Shown: positions 21,420 to 32,700 of the stretch, piece after piece
Layout: each line of letters starts with the position of its first letter
How positions within the stretch are numbered: position 1 is the stretch's first letter
Source of the DNA: Coemansia sp. RSA 922
Lineage: Eukaryota; Kickxellomycota; Kickxellomycetes; Kickxellales; Kickxellaceae
DNA length: 64,000 nucleotides
NCBI GenBank assembly: GCA_027577415.1
Contig: JANBQS010000006.1
Location: forward strand, 21,605 to 85,604
Reading direction: 5' to 3'
Translations under genes and position numbers: made by a program
The notes under the pieces: model-generated
Databases searched by the model: none
The model's input: only the letters and a program-made list of their open reading frames with translations
What the model was told of the DNA's origin: nothing

Positions 21420-22442
21420 ATGCACCGGTTTGTTAGAGTTCTGGTTTCGGCCATGTTGGCTACAACTGCCATGTCCCATGTTTCGATGAAGAGCCCCTGC
21501 GTGCGCTATACGCCGTTCTGCGACAGCTGCCCCGAGCTACCACCCGGCCAGTCGATGGATAACAACATTAACGCTCCGATTGGGACACACGAGAGCATCT
21601 CACAGCCTCTATGCAAGTACACGACGCCCTACGCCAAGCCGGCGGCACACTGGACAGCTGGCTCTACGGTGTCGGTCGAGTTTAACCCGCATGCTGCCGT
21701 ACACGGCGGTGGACACGCAGAGTTCTCGCTGTCGTATGACATGGGTAACACCTTTGTCGTAATCCATCGCGAGCTCCGCTACTGCTTCACTGGCGGCCCA
21801 TCCAGCAGCAACACTGGAACCCAACTATCGTACTCCATCCCCTTGCCGGCTGACTTGCCTAGCGGTGATCGTGTGGTATTTGCATGGACGTGGGTTAATG
21901 CCATTGGAAACCGCGAGTTCTATATGAACTGCGCCGATGTGGCTATCTCTGGCAAAGACGGAGGCTCGTTCTCTGGTCCTCAGATGTTGGTAGCTAACTA
22001 CGGTCCCGATACGCCGCTTATCCCCGAGTTTAATGGCAACTATGAGACCGGTATTGATCTGTATAATTCCAGGCCGATTGTCACAGTGACTGGATCATCG
22101 TACAATAATGTCTCGGCACCGGCAGTTCCTAATGGTGCCTATGGAGCGGGATCTCCGGCTACCCCCATTGTCTCTTCACCTCCGATGCCCGTTGCTACTA
22201 TCCCTGTTTCAAGCGCGCCTTCGGTGCCCTATAGCATGACTCCCACTCCAGCTGCGACTACTGGATACAGCGGTGGAATTCCTTCGCCTGCATACCCTAC
22301 AAACGTGCCTTCTCCTTTGCCTGCTACTGGTGGCGGATACGCGGCGAGCGCAGCACCAGTGCCACATTACGTCTCGGCTGGTCCGGCGCTTTATCATGCA
22401 CGCGTTGCAGGAAAATACAAAGCAACGAGGTGCAAAAAGTAG
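21420..22442 (+). CDS. AA11-type lytic polysaccharide monooxygenase, basic tail (LPMO A)
   Basis: 340 residues. A signal peptide of 19 residues ends before His20 (AMS|HVSM), which becomes the N-terminal copper-binding His of the mature enzyme. The second His lies in VHGGGHAEFS (His95) and the buried Tyr in NREFYMNCAD, both as in chitin-active AA11 enzymes (motifs HGGGSCQ and NREMYMNC). Family members oxidatively cleave crystalline chitin outside the cell. A Pro/Ser/Ala-rich linker follows residue 225, but instead of a CBM the protein ends in a short basic tail (KYKATRCKK). It is tandem with the LPMO at 23634, 1.2 kb downstream on the same strand. Confidence 0.88.
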   Translation: MHRFVRVLVSAMLATTAMSHVSMKSPCVRYTPFCDSCPELPPGQSMDNNINAPIGTHESISQPLCKYTTPYAKPAAHWTAGSTVSVEFNPHAAVHGGGHAEFSLSYDMGNTFVVIHRELRYCFTGGPSSSNTGTQLSYSIPLPADLPSGDRVVFAWTWVNAIGNREFYMNCADVAISGKDGGSFSGPQMLVANYGPDTPLIPEFNGNYETGIDLYNSRPIVTVTGSSYNNVSAPAVPNGAYGAGSPATPIVSSPPMPVATIPVSSAPSVPYSMTPTPAATTGYSGGIPSPAYPTNVPSPLPATGGGYAASAAPVPHYVSAGPALYHARVAGKYKATRCKK

Positions 22443-23633
22443 TTTTTTTCTTTATGATTTACAAGGTGGTGTAATATTCGGCCATATAAATTCCAATATC
22501 ATAGTTGTTTCCAAGCTGCATGTAAAAACACCTTTAGTTTGCGCCACGCGGTTCCAAAAAGGAAGCGAATCTCATTGTCGTGCATACATTGAGATTGGGC
22601 GGGAGATGAAATAATGCTCCTATATTTTTTTGCGAGTCCGTGGTTTGGAGCAATACACGTGGAGTATCCATTTATAAAAAAAACAACAACAATGAGGTCT
22701 TTTTAAGACGCAATAATTGCTTTCTAGCTCAAGGAAAAAAAAGTACTCTCCCCATTTCTGCGGGAGATTTACCAGACACTTTATTAGTTCACACGCTTTG
22801 GCGTGTAGTGAACTATAGAGTCCATTTTATTTATTTATTTCAGAGCAAATACATTATTTGTAACTTGAAGTAATTTCATTATTTTGCACTATTGAGTTGT
22901 ACCGAACTTATCACCACTATCCCTTGCACATTAGGATGCAGATAGCCGGCCCACTGTCAGCTTATGCACTCATGCACGAGAGAGAAAGGTGCTTGGCATC
23001 TCTTTCTCAGTCAGCTCATGACAAAAAAAAAAAGTGGGGGTGACGATCGCAACAAGTGCGTGTCACTTGTCTATCGAGATTTGCATAAAAAAGAATGACA
23101 CTCCGATTTGGTGCGCCTATTGGTCAGTTCCGCTTCTTTGCAAGGTCGTTGTACATGACGATCCTCAAGTTGTTGATACTTTTTTTATCTGGCGTAATTG
23201 CCGAAGGGACGCTCACGTTCCGTCTATTTTTTATTTTGTCGGCGAAAGACCACGAGGTTGTCTTTTTTTGGGCGGGCCTGATTTCTTGCCTTGGTCTGAC
23301 TGTGTGTGGTTTTCCCCCCTTCTCTCACACGTCTTTCTGGATTGCTTGCAGCAGAAAGAACGAGAACAGAATAAGGAAACAGCTCACTGAGAGATTTGGC
23401 GGCATTTTTTTTTTTTTGATATTTCCCTCCTGCCTTCTCGTCATATATAAAAGGTCCCAAGACCATTCCTTTCAGACCGAATGTAATGTTTCTCTAACAG
23501 TTGTTCACTCCTCACTTTTCTTTTTCACTCTATTACCTTTTTTGTACGCCGGTCGTACTCTTCCTTTTTTCGCATCCTCACATCCCCTTGTTAAGCGTGC
23601 TAGTTCACACTTTCCCCCCCTCCTTTTTTTACA
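22443..23633. other. Intergenic upstream of LPMO B
   Basis: About 1.2 kb. Frames at 23034-23700 overlap the promoter and signal-peptide region of the next gene and lack family content. Pyrimidine-rich leader between TATA and start codon. Confidence 0.5.
23443..23454 (+). promoter_or_regulatory. TATA box of LPMO B
   Basis: The sequence atatataaaagg lies about 190 bp upstream of ATG 23634 and is followed by a long CT-rich leader, the usual layout of strongly expressed fungal secretory genes. Confidence 0.7.
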
Positions 23634-24680
23634 ATGTTGTTCAAGATCTCTACTATTGCTTTTGCCCTGGTGGCTTCTGTCTCGGCGCACATGGCCATGA
23701 TTGAACCGTGCACTCGGTTTACTCCTAACGGCAAGAACTGCCCCGCGCTTCCGGCTGGTCAGTCATTTGACTACAACATGAAGAATCCTCTTGGCTATAA
23801 CCAGGTCCTGTGCAAGTACACGACACCGTACGCAACGCCCGTAGCGACTTGGACTGCCGGTCAGTCAATCACGACGAGCTTTGAGGCTGGAGGTGCAGCA
23901 CACGGAGGAGGACACGTTCAATTCTCTCTATCGTACGACGGTGGCAAGACCTTTGTTGTTATTCACGAGGTGCTCAAACACGCATTCTTTAACGGACCCT
24001 CTAACGGAAATGCGGCCACAGTCCTAAGCTACACGTTCACTTTGCCTGCTAACGTCCCTGCCAGTAACTCTGCTATCTTTGCCTGGACTTGGGTCAACGC
24101 CATCGGTAACCGTGAGTTCTACATGAACTGTGCTGATGTCGCTATCAAGAGTTCTTCGACTTCGTTCACTGGAAAGCAGATGACCATTGCCAACCACCAA
24201 GGATATCCCGAGATTCCCGAGTTTAACGGCAACTACGATACTGGTATCGAGCATTATCTTAATGCTCCCAAGATCACTGTCACTGGTTACGGTTCGGTTC
24301 CCGGCGGCGGCAACAACGGCAACAACACACTCCCCCCTGTTCCTCACGTTCCTCAGACCCCGACTGTCTCGGTCCCCCCTGTTGTCAAGCCTACTCCTAT
24401 CGAGGAGGAGAAGCCCGTTTCTAACGTCGTGCCTGTCCCCTCATATGTTCCTTCTCCTGTCCCCTCTGTTCCTTCTCCTGTCGTCTCGGTTCCTCCTGTT
24501 CCTCAGCCTACTAGCCCACCGACTAACAGTGGCTGCACTCACGGTACTCAGACTTGCAATGCTGATGGAGCTGGTTTCAAGGTTTGCGTCTGGGGCGTTT
24601 GGAGCAACACTATTAGCTGCGCAGCAACCACCAAGTGCAAGGCTCTGGCTCCCGGCACTGTTAACTGCGGCTGGCCATGA
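23634..24680 (+). CDS. AA11-type LPMO with CBM19-like domain (LPMO B)
   Basis: 348 residues. The signal peptide ends SVSA|H, leaving His19 as the mature N-terminus. Second His in AHGGGHVQFS; Tyr in NREFYMNCAD. A Pro/Val-rich linker (about residues 228-297) leads to a C-terminal six-cysteine module: CTHGTQTC, FKVCVWGVW, CAATTKC and ending NCGWP. The Cys spacing matches CBM19-type chitin-binding modules as in fungal chitinases. The module should hold the enzyme on chitin. It is convergent with the Snf8 gene, whose end is 95 bp away. Confidence 0.9.
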   Translation: MLFKISTIAFALVASVSAHMAMIEPCTRFTPNGKNCPALPAGQSFDYNMKNPLGYNQVLCKYTTPYATPVATWTAGQSITTSFEAGGAAHGGGHVQFSLSYDGGKTFVVIHEVLKHAFFNGPSNGNAATVLSYTFTLPANVPASNSAIFAWTWVNAIGNREFYMNCADVAIKSSSTSFTGKQMTIANHQGYPEIPEFNGNYDTGIEHYLNAPKITVTGYGSVPGGGNNGNNTLPPVPHVPQTPTVSVPPVVKPTPIEEEKPVSNVVPVPSYVPSPVPSVPSPVVSVPPVPQPTSPPTNSGCTHGTQTCNADGAGFKVCVWGVWSNTISCAATTKCKALAPGTVNCGWP

Positions 24681-24775
24681 AAAAATAATAATAACAATTC
24701 ATCGCTAATGTTCTTTCGTTTTTATAGATTAATAACCAAATACAAATACTGATGAACATGTTTTATTTTATTTAT

Positions 24776-25598
24776 TCAGTTTGGATTAGAATGAAAGAAT
24801 GCTGGTACCCAGTATCCTGGCTCACAACAATCGTCAGGTTCATCTATCCAGATAATACCCAAACACAACATATCATTGACACATGCATGTATACGGTCAA
24901 AGTCCCAATTCCAGGCCAGACGAATATCCTCTTTTGTAAATTTGTTCGTATACTGGGCCAAAGTCAATACCGTTGAAAAATCCGAGTTCATTTCTCTCGC
25001 TACGCTCTGTACCATTTTGCGTTTCCCAAAGTCGATAATCTTATACCCGCTCTTCAACGGTTTCAACTGACTAATAGCCCGTCGAATATCGTCCTCAACT
25101 ATCGGCTCACTACCCTTTAGTCTTCGTTGGATCAACCTACGTCGCAGTTCATCCAATTCTATCAGACCCCCGTTAACTGACCTAGTGCCCACACAGATAT
25201 CTATGATTTGGATACCGAGTTCGCAGTAAAAGTCGCCGACACCCAAGAGTTCGGCCATGTATCCTTTTCGTGATGCTAGTGGGTCTACGCCTATCAACTG
25301 GCACATTCTCTGTACTTGTACGCGGAATACTGGGTCGCTGCGGATCTCCCGTTGGTGCACGCTGACAAAATCTTCGAGGTTTGACTTCATGACAGTGATT
25401 TGCTCACGAAGCTACAACTAAAAAGTGAGTTAGTTTACATGGAAAAAAGTCGGTTTTCTTTGAGAAATGATATGTTTTTTTGTTAGGGTCTCGTACCTTT
25501 TCTATTTCTCGTTGAGCCAGTTCAGTTCCTTTTTGAGATAGCGCACGACGTTCTGCCTCTTGTCGACGCAGACCACCAATTCCAACAGCTTTGCGCAT
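24776..25598 (-). CDS. ESCRT-II subunit Snf8 (Vps22), two exons
   Basis: Exon 1 is 25598-25497 (34 codons, starting MRKAVGIGGLRRQEAE), the intron is 25496-25412 (85 bp, GT-AG, phase 0), and exon 2 runs 25411-24776, starting LREQITVMKSNLEDF. The joined protein is 245 aa, close to the usual ~250. It shows the coiled-coil N-terminus and the ESCRT-II winged-helix core: MCQLIGVDPLAS, LGVGDFYCELGIQIIDIC, NGGLIELDEL and a C-terminal GYWVPAFF. Snf8 works with Vps25 and Vps36 to sort ubiquitinated cargo into multivesicular bodies. The splice junction is inferred from family alignment and consensus sites. Confidence 0.9.
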
Positions 25599-25857
25599 TT
25601 TCGGAAACTGAGCTAGATTGAGAGTGGAAAATAAAATAAAATTAATTGTATAATGAGAAATTGCACAAAAAGAAGCAAGTGACGCAGCTGTGCACAGTCC
25701 TTTTTTATTTTTATTTTGGCTGAGCCAAGAACAGCGAAAATCACCAATAATCAAATCAATGCATTAATCTAGATAGCGATTTCAAGTGAGAGATAAATGA
25801 GCTTTTATTTTGTTTCTTTCACAAACATTTTCTATTCTTATTTTTTATTTAAAGATC
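25599..25857. promoter_or_regulatory. Bidirectional promoter between SNF8 and NDUFB8
   Basis: Only 259 bp separate the divergent start codons of the Snf8 gene (minus, 25598) and the NDUFB8 gene (plus, 25858), so both promoters must lie here. The region is AT-rich; I see no clear TATA box for either. Confidence 0.6.
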
Positions 25858-26358
25858 ATGAATCGCGCACTAGTCGGTTGTGGTACTCTGCTATCCAAGC
25901 AGAGTCGTGTACTAGCAGGACGTACAATGCTTGGAGGAGTACGTTTCGAATCAACGTCTCAGTACAAGAAAAAGTACTATATCGATCCTGAACCACAAAT
26001 TGGAGATTACCCAAACTTGCCACAACGGTTCGCCGAAGAACGGCCACAGCGTGGATGGTGGGACCGTCAGATGAGGAGGAATTTCGGAGAGCCTATCCCC
26101 GAACAAGACGAGATTCTAAATATGTGGGCACCCACACAGTACTGGTCTCCGGGATGGAAGACAGTTGGCAAAATGTGGGCAGGATTTGTCTTGACGCTTG
26201 GTACGGTGTATTTTGTTATCTCGAAAGCTAGAGGCGAGAGACCGTATATGCGTGCTTATTACCCTTATGGTGGGCTCAAGGAAGAACTCGGCGGAGTGCC
26301 GACTCGTACATTGGCCTCTTCGATTGAAGAGGCTTCGTTGTCAGCTGTCAAAAAGTAG
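25858..26358 (+). CDS. Mitochondrial complex I subunit NDUFB8 (ASHI)
   Basis: 166 residues. An Arg/Ser/Leu-rich mitochondrial presequence covers about residues 1-30. The mature part has the family hallmarks IGDYPNLPQRF, WWDRQMRRNFGEPI and a single membrane helix (about residues 103-122, KMWAGFVLTLGTVYFVI), followed by the YYPYGGL segment. This accessory subunit sits in the membrane arm of NADH:ubiquinone oxidoreductase. The ATG at 25858 is preferred over an upstream one because the presequence begins there (MNRALVGCG). Confidence 0.88.
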   Translation: MNRALVGCGTLLSKQSRVLAGRTMLGGVRFESTSQYKKKYYIDPEPQIGDYPNLPQRFAEERPQRGWWDRQMRRNFGEPIPEQDEILNMWAPTQYWSPGWKTVGKMWAGFVLTLGTVYFVISKARGERPYMRAYYPYGGLKEELGGVPTRTLASSIEEASLSAVKK

Positions 26359-26777
26359 ACATTAATAAATACTTTTATGTATTAGACCATGAGGTGTATA
26401 TATATGCACATATATGACTCTGGGAGTGTGTGAGAATCTTTGTTGTCACATTCTCAGGAAGCGTGGGGGGAGGATGATTATCGTTTGGGTTCAACGTCAA
26501 GTGGAAAAAAAGTTGGGCTGACTCAGCGCGCGCGCTAAGGCGAATCAGCTGTTGAGTGGAGGGCAAAAAAGGCGGAGTGCACGCTAGGGCCAATTTTCTC
26601 TTCTTTTCTTTCGTTTTTTCTTTTTTGGCTGCATTATCTTGACACGGGGTGTTTTTTAATATCTATTATTTTTTATTTTATTTTTATCACGATTTCAACC
26701 TGGTCAGAGAGAGAGAGAAAGGTCCTTTCTTTTTTATCTACTAAGCGTATACATACTATTCCAGGGCTGTGACTTCC
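26359..26777. other. Intergenic upstream of the P4-ATPase
   Basis: About 420 bp with CT-rich and GA-rich tracts (agagagagaga at 26706) and a short GC repeat (gcgcgcgc at 26527). No gene seen. Confidence 0.5.
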
Positions 26778-29700
26778 ATGGGGCGCACCGCTAACCGCAA
26801 CAGTAGCAGCAATGTCCGGGCTGGCGATGAGCGCAATGCCGAACGACAGGCAGCGTCAATGACTATCGATACCACGATTATGCGGCGAGCCAGTATGGAC
26901 GCAGCAGCAGTGTCGCCAACAACGCCGGGCAACGCTGGTGTGCAGGGCGGGAAGATGACAAAGCTGACGCACTATGGGCGTATGCGTAGTGTCACAGCCC
27001 GTGCGTTGCGGCTGGCTGATCCACGAGCAGCGGCAGCAGCGTTGCAGACAGCAGCGGCCACAACGGCTTCGCACCAGCGCACGGCGGTTATGGGCGAAGA
27101 CCTGACGGCTGGCGAGGAGCTGCTGGGTCGTATGCGCACGCGTAGTCGCCGCTTTGTCCGCCGCCGGGTAAGCACTGGGTCGGTGCCGACTGGGTTGTCG
27201 CGGCCGGCGTCGGGCGAGTGGGCTGGCGGCATAGCCACGCGCATGTCTTTGGACGCCACTGCAGCAGCGATGAGACTTGCGCCAGGGTCGGGTGATTCTC
27301 CACATTCAGTGGCTATAACGCCCGGGCCAATAATGGCGGCTGCGCCAGAGTCGAGCATCGGCATTCCGATGCCTGGGTTCTTTTTGGACGCCGCGTCTGA
27401 TGAGTGGTCAGGCGGACACTCGTTCCGACAGCGGCTGCGGTTTCCCGACGAGACTGTCACTGTGCCTGCATCGTTGACTAAGCGTGTGCACTATGAGGTG
27501 TCGTACGACTACCCAAAGAACGCAATTTCCACAGCACGCTACAACGTCGTCACCTTTCTGCCGGCGCAGTTTGCAGCGCAGTTTTCCAAAGTGGCCAACG
27601 TGTATTTCTTGTTTATCGCAGCGCTGCAGCAAGTACCTGGGTGGTCGACGACCGGGCGATGGAGTACAGTACTGCCGCTGTGCATTTTCGTTAGCCTGTC
27701 GATTGCGCACGAAGGGTTTGACGATCTGCGGCGGCATCGCATGGACCATGCCGAGAATGCTCAGCGCACTCGGGTACTCAAAGTCAAAGTGCACGATCAG
27801 GACCACGTTGCTTTTAATTTCAGAGGACTACGGCATCGCGGGTCTCAGAGCATCCACAGCTTCCGCATGCGCAGCTCGCAGAGCATCCACGACATAGGCC
27901 GTTCGACAGTGGCAAAGGCTCGTCGCTGGGGTGGCGCAGTCATTGGAGCTGGCGCTAGCATCCGCCATGCCATTGGCTCGCGCATCGATGACAGTCGGCG
28001 CAAGAAGCGCGAGCAAGAGGACTCGGACGATGACGACGAGGCGGCTGCTGACGCGCCGGCCGATGACCAAGCGAGCCATGACTCGGCGTCTGATAACGAG
28101 GCATTGGTCGCGGGCGCAACTTTGGCCGAGTCGTTGTTGCGCCGGCGTATTGGCAGAGGCGTCGCTAGTCTACGCAGCTGGCGCAGCAGTGGGCCTGGCA
28201 GCCCAGCCATGCCCCACACGCCCAGGCCTGGTGTATCGTCGCCACTAGCCGGCGCATGTGAGATTGACGTCATCGCTACTCCGGCAGCGCCCAAGGTGGT
28301 TGGTCCTACGGTGGCATTCAACGACGTTGTCGAAGAGGTGCCCGCTGCTGACTCTGCGGCAGCCAATCCGCTGCCGTCCAACATGAGCTGCCGGTGGAAG
28401 CGCAAGCGGTGGGAGAACGTGCAGGTCGGAGATCTTCTGATGATTAGCAAGGACGATTGGATCCCCGCCGACTGCGTGGTCGTCGCATCGTCGGGGTTCG
28501 ACGGCACGTGTTTTGTGGAGACAGCAGCGTTGGACGGCGAGACGACGCTGAAGCAGAAGCAGGCGCTGGACGCCACCAACGCTGAGATCCAAACGCCCGA
28601 GCAGCTCGCTGCCTTCAACGCCTTCACCTACGTCGAGCCGCCTAGCCCCGAGCTGTACGCGTTCGAGGGCTTTATGGAGATCGGCGGGCGCCGCTTCCCA
28701 CTGACTCCCAACCAGCTGCTGCTGCGCGGCTCGGTGCTGCGCAATACGGCCTACGTCTATGCCCAGGTGGTCTATGCTGGCGAGCACACTCGCCTGCGGC
28801 TCAACGCCACGCGCAACGTGCGCACCAAGGCGCCGCAGACGCAGCGGATCACCAACCGCATCGTCGTGCTGGTCTTTCTGCTGCTGCTGGTGCTGTGTTT
28901 TATCTTCTCGGCCTTGGGCATCCACTGGCACCACGTCAACCACGGCCAGCACTGGTACCTGGCTGGGTCGCGCATGCCGGCGACGGCGCTGATCTTTGGG
29001 TACATTGTCATGATGAACGCCCTGATCCCCATCTCGCTCTATGTCACGCTGGAGGCTGTCAAGATCTTCCAGTGCTGGTTCATTCAGCAGGACGTCTCCA
29101 TGTACCACGCCGAGTCTGACTCGCGCGCCGAAGCCCGCACCACGGCTATCAACGAGGACCTGGGCATGGTGCGCTACGTGTTTAGCGACAAAACGGGCAC
29201 GCTGACGGAGAACATTATGAAGCTGCGCGCGGTCATGGTAGCTGGTTTCTCGTACTTGCACATGGATCTCGATCGGCTGCAGGCAACCAATGTTGTCGCT
29301 AATGAGTCAGTGGCTGCCGATGAGCGCAATTCTTCGCGCTTGTCTTTTATGCGCCCGCCGTCATCTGCTGCTGCTGCTGGTAATGGCCTTCAGTCTCCGA
29401 CATTGCGTAGGGCCCAGATGGCTACTGCTCCTACCAATCTCTTTCATCGCCGTCAGCAAAGCCTGCCTGCGTCTGCGCCCATATTCCAAGGTCTGGGCAC
29501 GCCCATTGCTGGCGCTCGCACTCTGCAGCAGTTGGCGGTCACGAACCGCGCAGCTGCCGGCACTGGTGCTGGTCGCCGGTCGCCCTTTGGCCACTCACGC
29601 GGCCTGTCATCAGCCGCCGCCGCCGCTGTTCCGCCACCCTCATCAAGCTTGCGCTTCTCGCCGACACGACTCGAGGACTCCTTACCTGCCGACGATGACG

Positions 29701-32700
29701 CTGACCCAGATCTAGTCGACAATACTGGTAATGGACCCGAGACGCATACTCCAGCTGCAGACGATGCTCCGGTCTCTGATCTGCAGGCCCTGCCGTCGTC
29801 GCGTACCATCATGGACGGATTATCTCCACCAACCGATGTATTTAGGTCTCGTGCTGAGTGGTTCCTCCGCTGTCTCGCGCTCTGCCACACTGTGCAGCCT
29901 GACCGCGATCCGCTGACTGGCCGGATAACGGGATATCAGGCAACATCACCCGACGAAAAGGCTCTGGTGGCAGCGGCGGCTGAGCTCGGCTATGTAATGA
30001 ATAATCGCGCAGGACCACTAGTCCAACTACGAGTTGTGGCCTCGGAGCGTATGCGCGATTTCAGCGAGTCTTTGGCTAACGAGATCCTCCTCGACTCAGC
30101 TCCACCGAGTGCTGCAAAGAAGGCCGAGAATGAGAGTTTTGACCGTGGCGTACCTGCGCCTGATCCTACTGACCGTCTGGGTAATTATGAGGTGCTGGAT
30201 GTATTGGAGTTCTCTAGTGCGCGTAAACGCATGTCGGTTATTTACCGCTGTCCCGACGGTCGTATCGTTATGATGTCAAAGGGCGCTGACTCTGCCTTGT
30301 GGCCGCGCTTGGCTAACTTGGAGAGTATCAGATCTGATCCCGCCGATGTCTCGTTTATTCCTCGTCCACCGCCACCGGCTATTGCGCATGAGGGGCCTCC
30401 TGCTTTACGTCGCAAGCTGTCGCATCCGAGTGCTGCTTACCTCCATTCGCGTAATTCGTCTGTGGCTAGTCAAGCCGATTTCGTGCGATCAATGGCTACT
30501 CCCGATACTCCCTTTGCCGGTGAGCCGTTGGTTCCACTGTCGCCTAGTGCGTTGGCGCATCCTCAGCGTGTGGCGTCGCGTTTAGGTCATCGTGGTGGAG
30601 GACCAGCCTATGACGGTGATGACAACGACAATGGTGAGCTTGGTAATAGCCAGCACCCGTATTACTCGCCATTAGCTGGCGCCGCTGACGATAGCGACTA
30701 CGACATGGGAGGTACTGACGACGAGCTTGGTCAAATGCCATTATCTTCTCCGCTTATTTTGCCCGCCTACGCATCGCCTCGCTCACCATTCCGACAAGTC
30801 GCCAGGCAACAGCACCGACGCCTGATGAGCGACTCGCAGTTTAGTGCCTTTAGCGAAGCTAGTAGTTTTGGCGATACCCAAGGACACGTTGAGATGCCGC
30901 CGTCGTTCTCGACGCCATCGCGCGAGGAAGAGGAGTGGGCGCGTGGTCGGGCTCTCGAAGCACTGCATCAGTTTTCGACCGAAGGACTACGTACATTGGT
31001 TTATGCCCATCGCGAGGTGCCTGCCGACTACTACGAGTCCTGGCACCAGCGGCATTTGGCTGCATCTACGGCTCTGGTGAGTCGGCAGCAGCAGGTCGAG
31101 GCTGTGTGCGAAGAGATTGAGCACGACCTCATGCTCTCCGGTATATCTGCTATCGAGGATAGACTGCAAGCTGGCGTACCCGAAACTATCTTCAAACTAC
31201 GTCGTGCTGGTATTCGCGTCTGGATGTTGACGGGCGACAAGGTCGAGACTGCCATTAATATTGGCAAATCCTGTCGACTGCTTGACACCGAGGTTGTGGA
31301 GCAGACCAAATTGGATAAGGCCTTGTTGTCGGGCCAGAGTGGCAAGATGACGCTCTTGGTTATGCAGTCAATGACAGATTACGATGCCTTGAATCGGCTG
31401 ATTACGGAGGCTTTGGATGTCGCTCGTTCCTTGGTGCTTTCTGTCGATGAGCGGTTCGAGAGATTGACAAAGAGACAGAGACTTGCTCGCGGGTTTAAGC
31501 GCTTTGGCAATATGCTCGATCCACGCCGCCTACGCAGCCGTAAAGACCTTGATGGTGGAGCTATTGCTAGAGGCGAGTGTCCAGAACCGGTTGACCAGCA
31601 AGCAAAGTCGGAGGGCTACCGAGATGATAAGGAAAGAGGCGACCATCCTTCGTTGACTTCGTCGTCGATCGCCGCTGCTACCAGCGCCGTTGGTAATGTT
31701 TACCATGGGGCGCCCCCGACTGAGATCGAGTGGGCTGATACTGTGGGCTGCGCGACACCAACTACTCTTGGCGTGGGTGCTCGGCCTGACACCACGGGTG
31801 CGTCTCCTATCCACCCAACGTGTCCAGCTGTTATTGAGCGCGCTTCTTCGGCGGCGACTACCAGCGTATCAAACGAAAAGCCATCCACCAACCGTGGAAA
31901 CCAGCCACTGCCTCTTGAACAGTCTTCTTCATCGTCGTCTTCTATGCGTACTCGTGGAGTTGACGAGAAACCTAGTGGTCCCGGAGAAGCACCGGCTGTA
32001 GGCGGTGGTGGAGCGTCGTTGGCGGTTGTCATTGATGGCGAGACTTTGGCTTTGCTAGAAGAACACGCCGACAAGGGGATCTTGGACCGATTCCTGACAC
32101 TTGGTACACTCTGCGACGCGGTTATTTGCTCGCGAGTCTCGCCATCGCAAAAGGCACTCATCGTACATAACATGCGAGTACGTTGCGAAGGCGGTGGCCC
32201 AAACTCATCTGCTCGTAAAAGCGGGTGGCGCCGGTGGCTAATAAACCCTATACGTGATCTGTTTACGCACGATAACGACAAGTACATGGTAACTCTGGCG
32301 ATTGGCGACGGTGGTAACGATATTGCTATGATCCAGGAGGCTCACGTCGGTATTGGTATTGCGGGGCAAGAAGGACTGCAAGCTAGTCGTGCGGCTGATT
32401 TTTCTATCGGTCAATTCCGGTTCCTACAAAAACTGCTCTTGGTACATGGTCGGTGGAGCTACGTGCGTGTATCGATGTTTATCATGGGTACGTTCTACAA
32501 GTGCATGGCATTCTATGCTACTCAGCTCATATTCCAGTTCTACACTGGATTCAGCGGCACGTCGCTGTTCGAGAGTTGGACTTTGTCCATGTACAATACG
32601 TTGTTCTCCATCTTGCCTGTTCTCGTCGTTGGTATCTTTGAGCAAGACCTGCAGCCTGATACTCTACTGGCATACCCCGAGTTGTACCGCGACATGGGTC

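Noticed and set aside
23095..23700. 201-codon frame upstream of and overlapping LPMO B
   Set aside because: It covers the TATA box, the CT-rich leader and the out-of-frame signal-peptide region of LPMO B.
28245..29261. 338-codon antisense frame inside the P4-ATPase
   Set aside because: Shadow of a GC-rich exon whose sense strand carries all P4-ATPase motifs.
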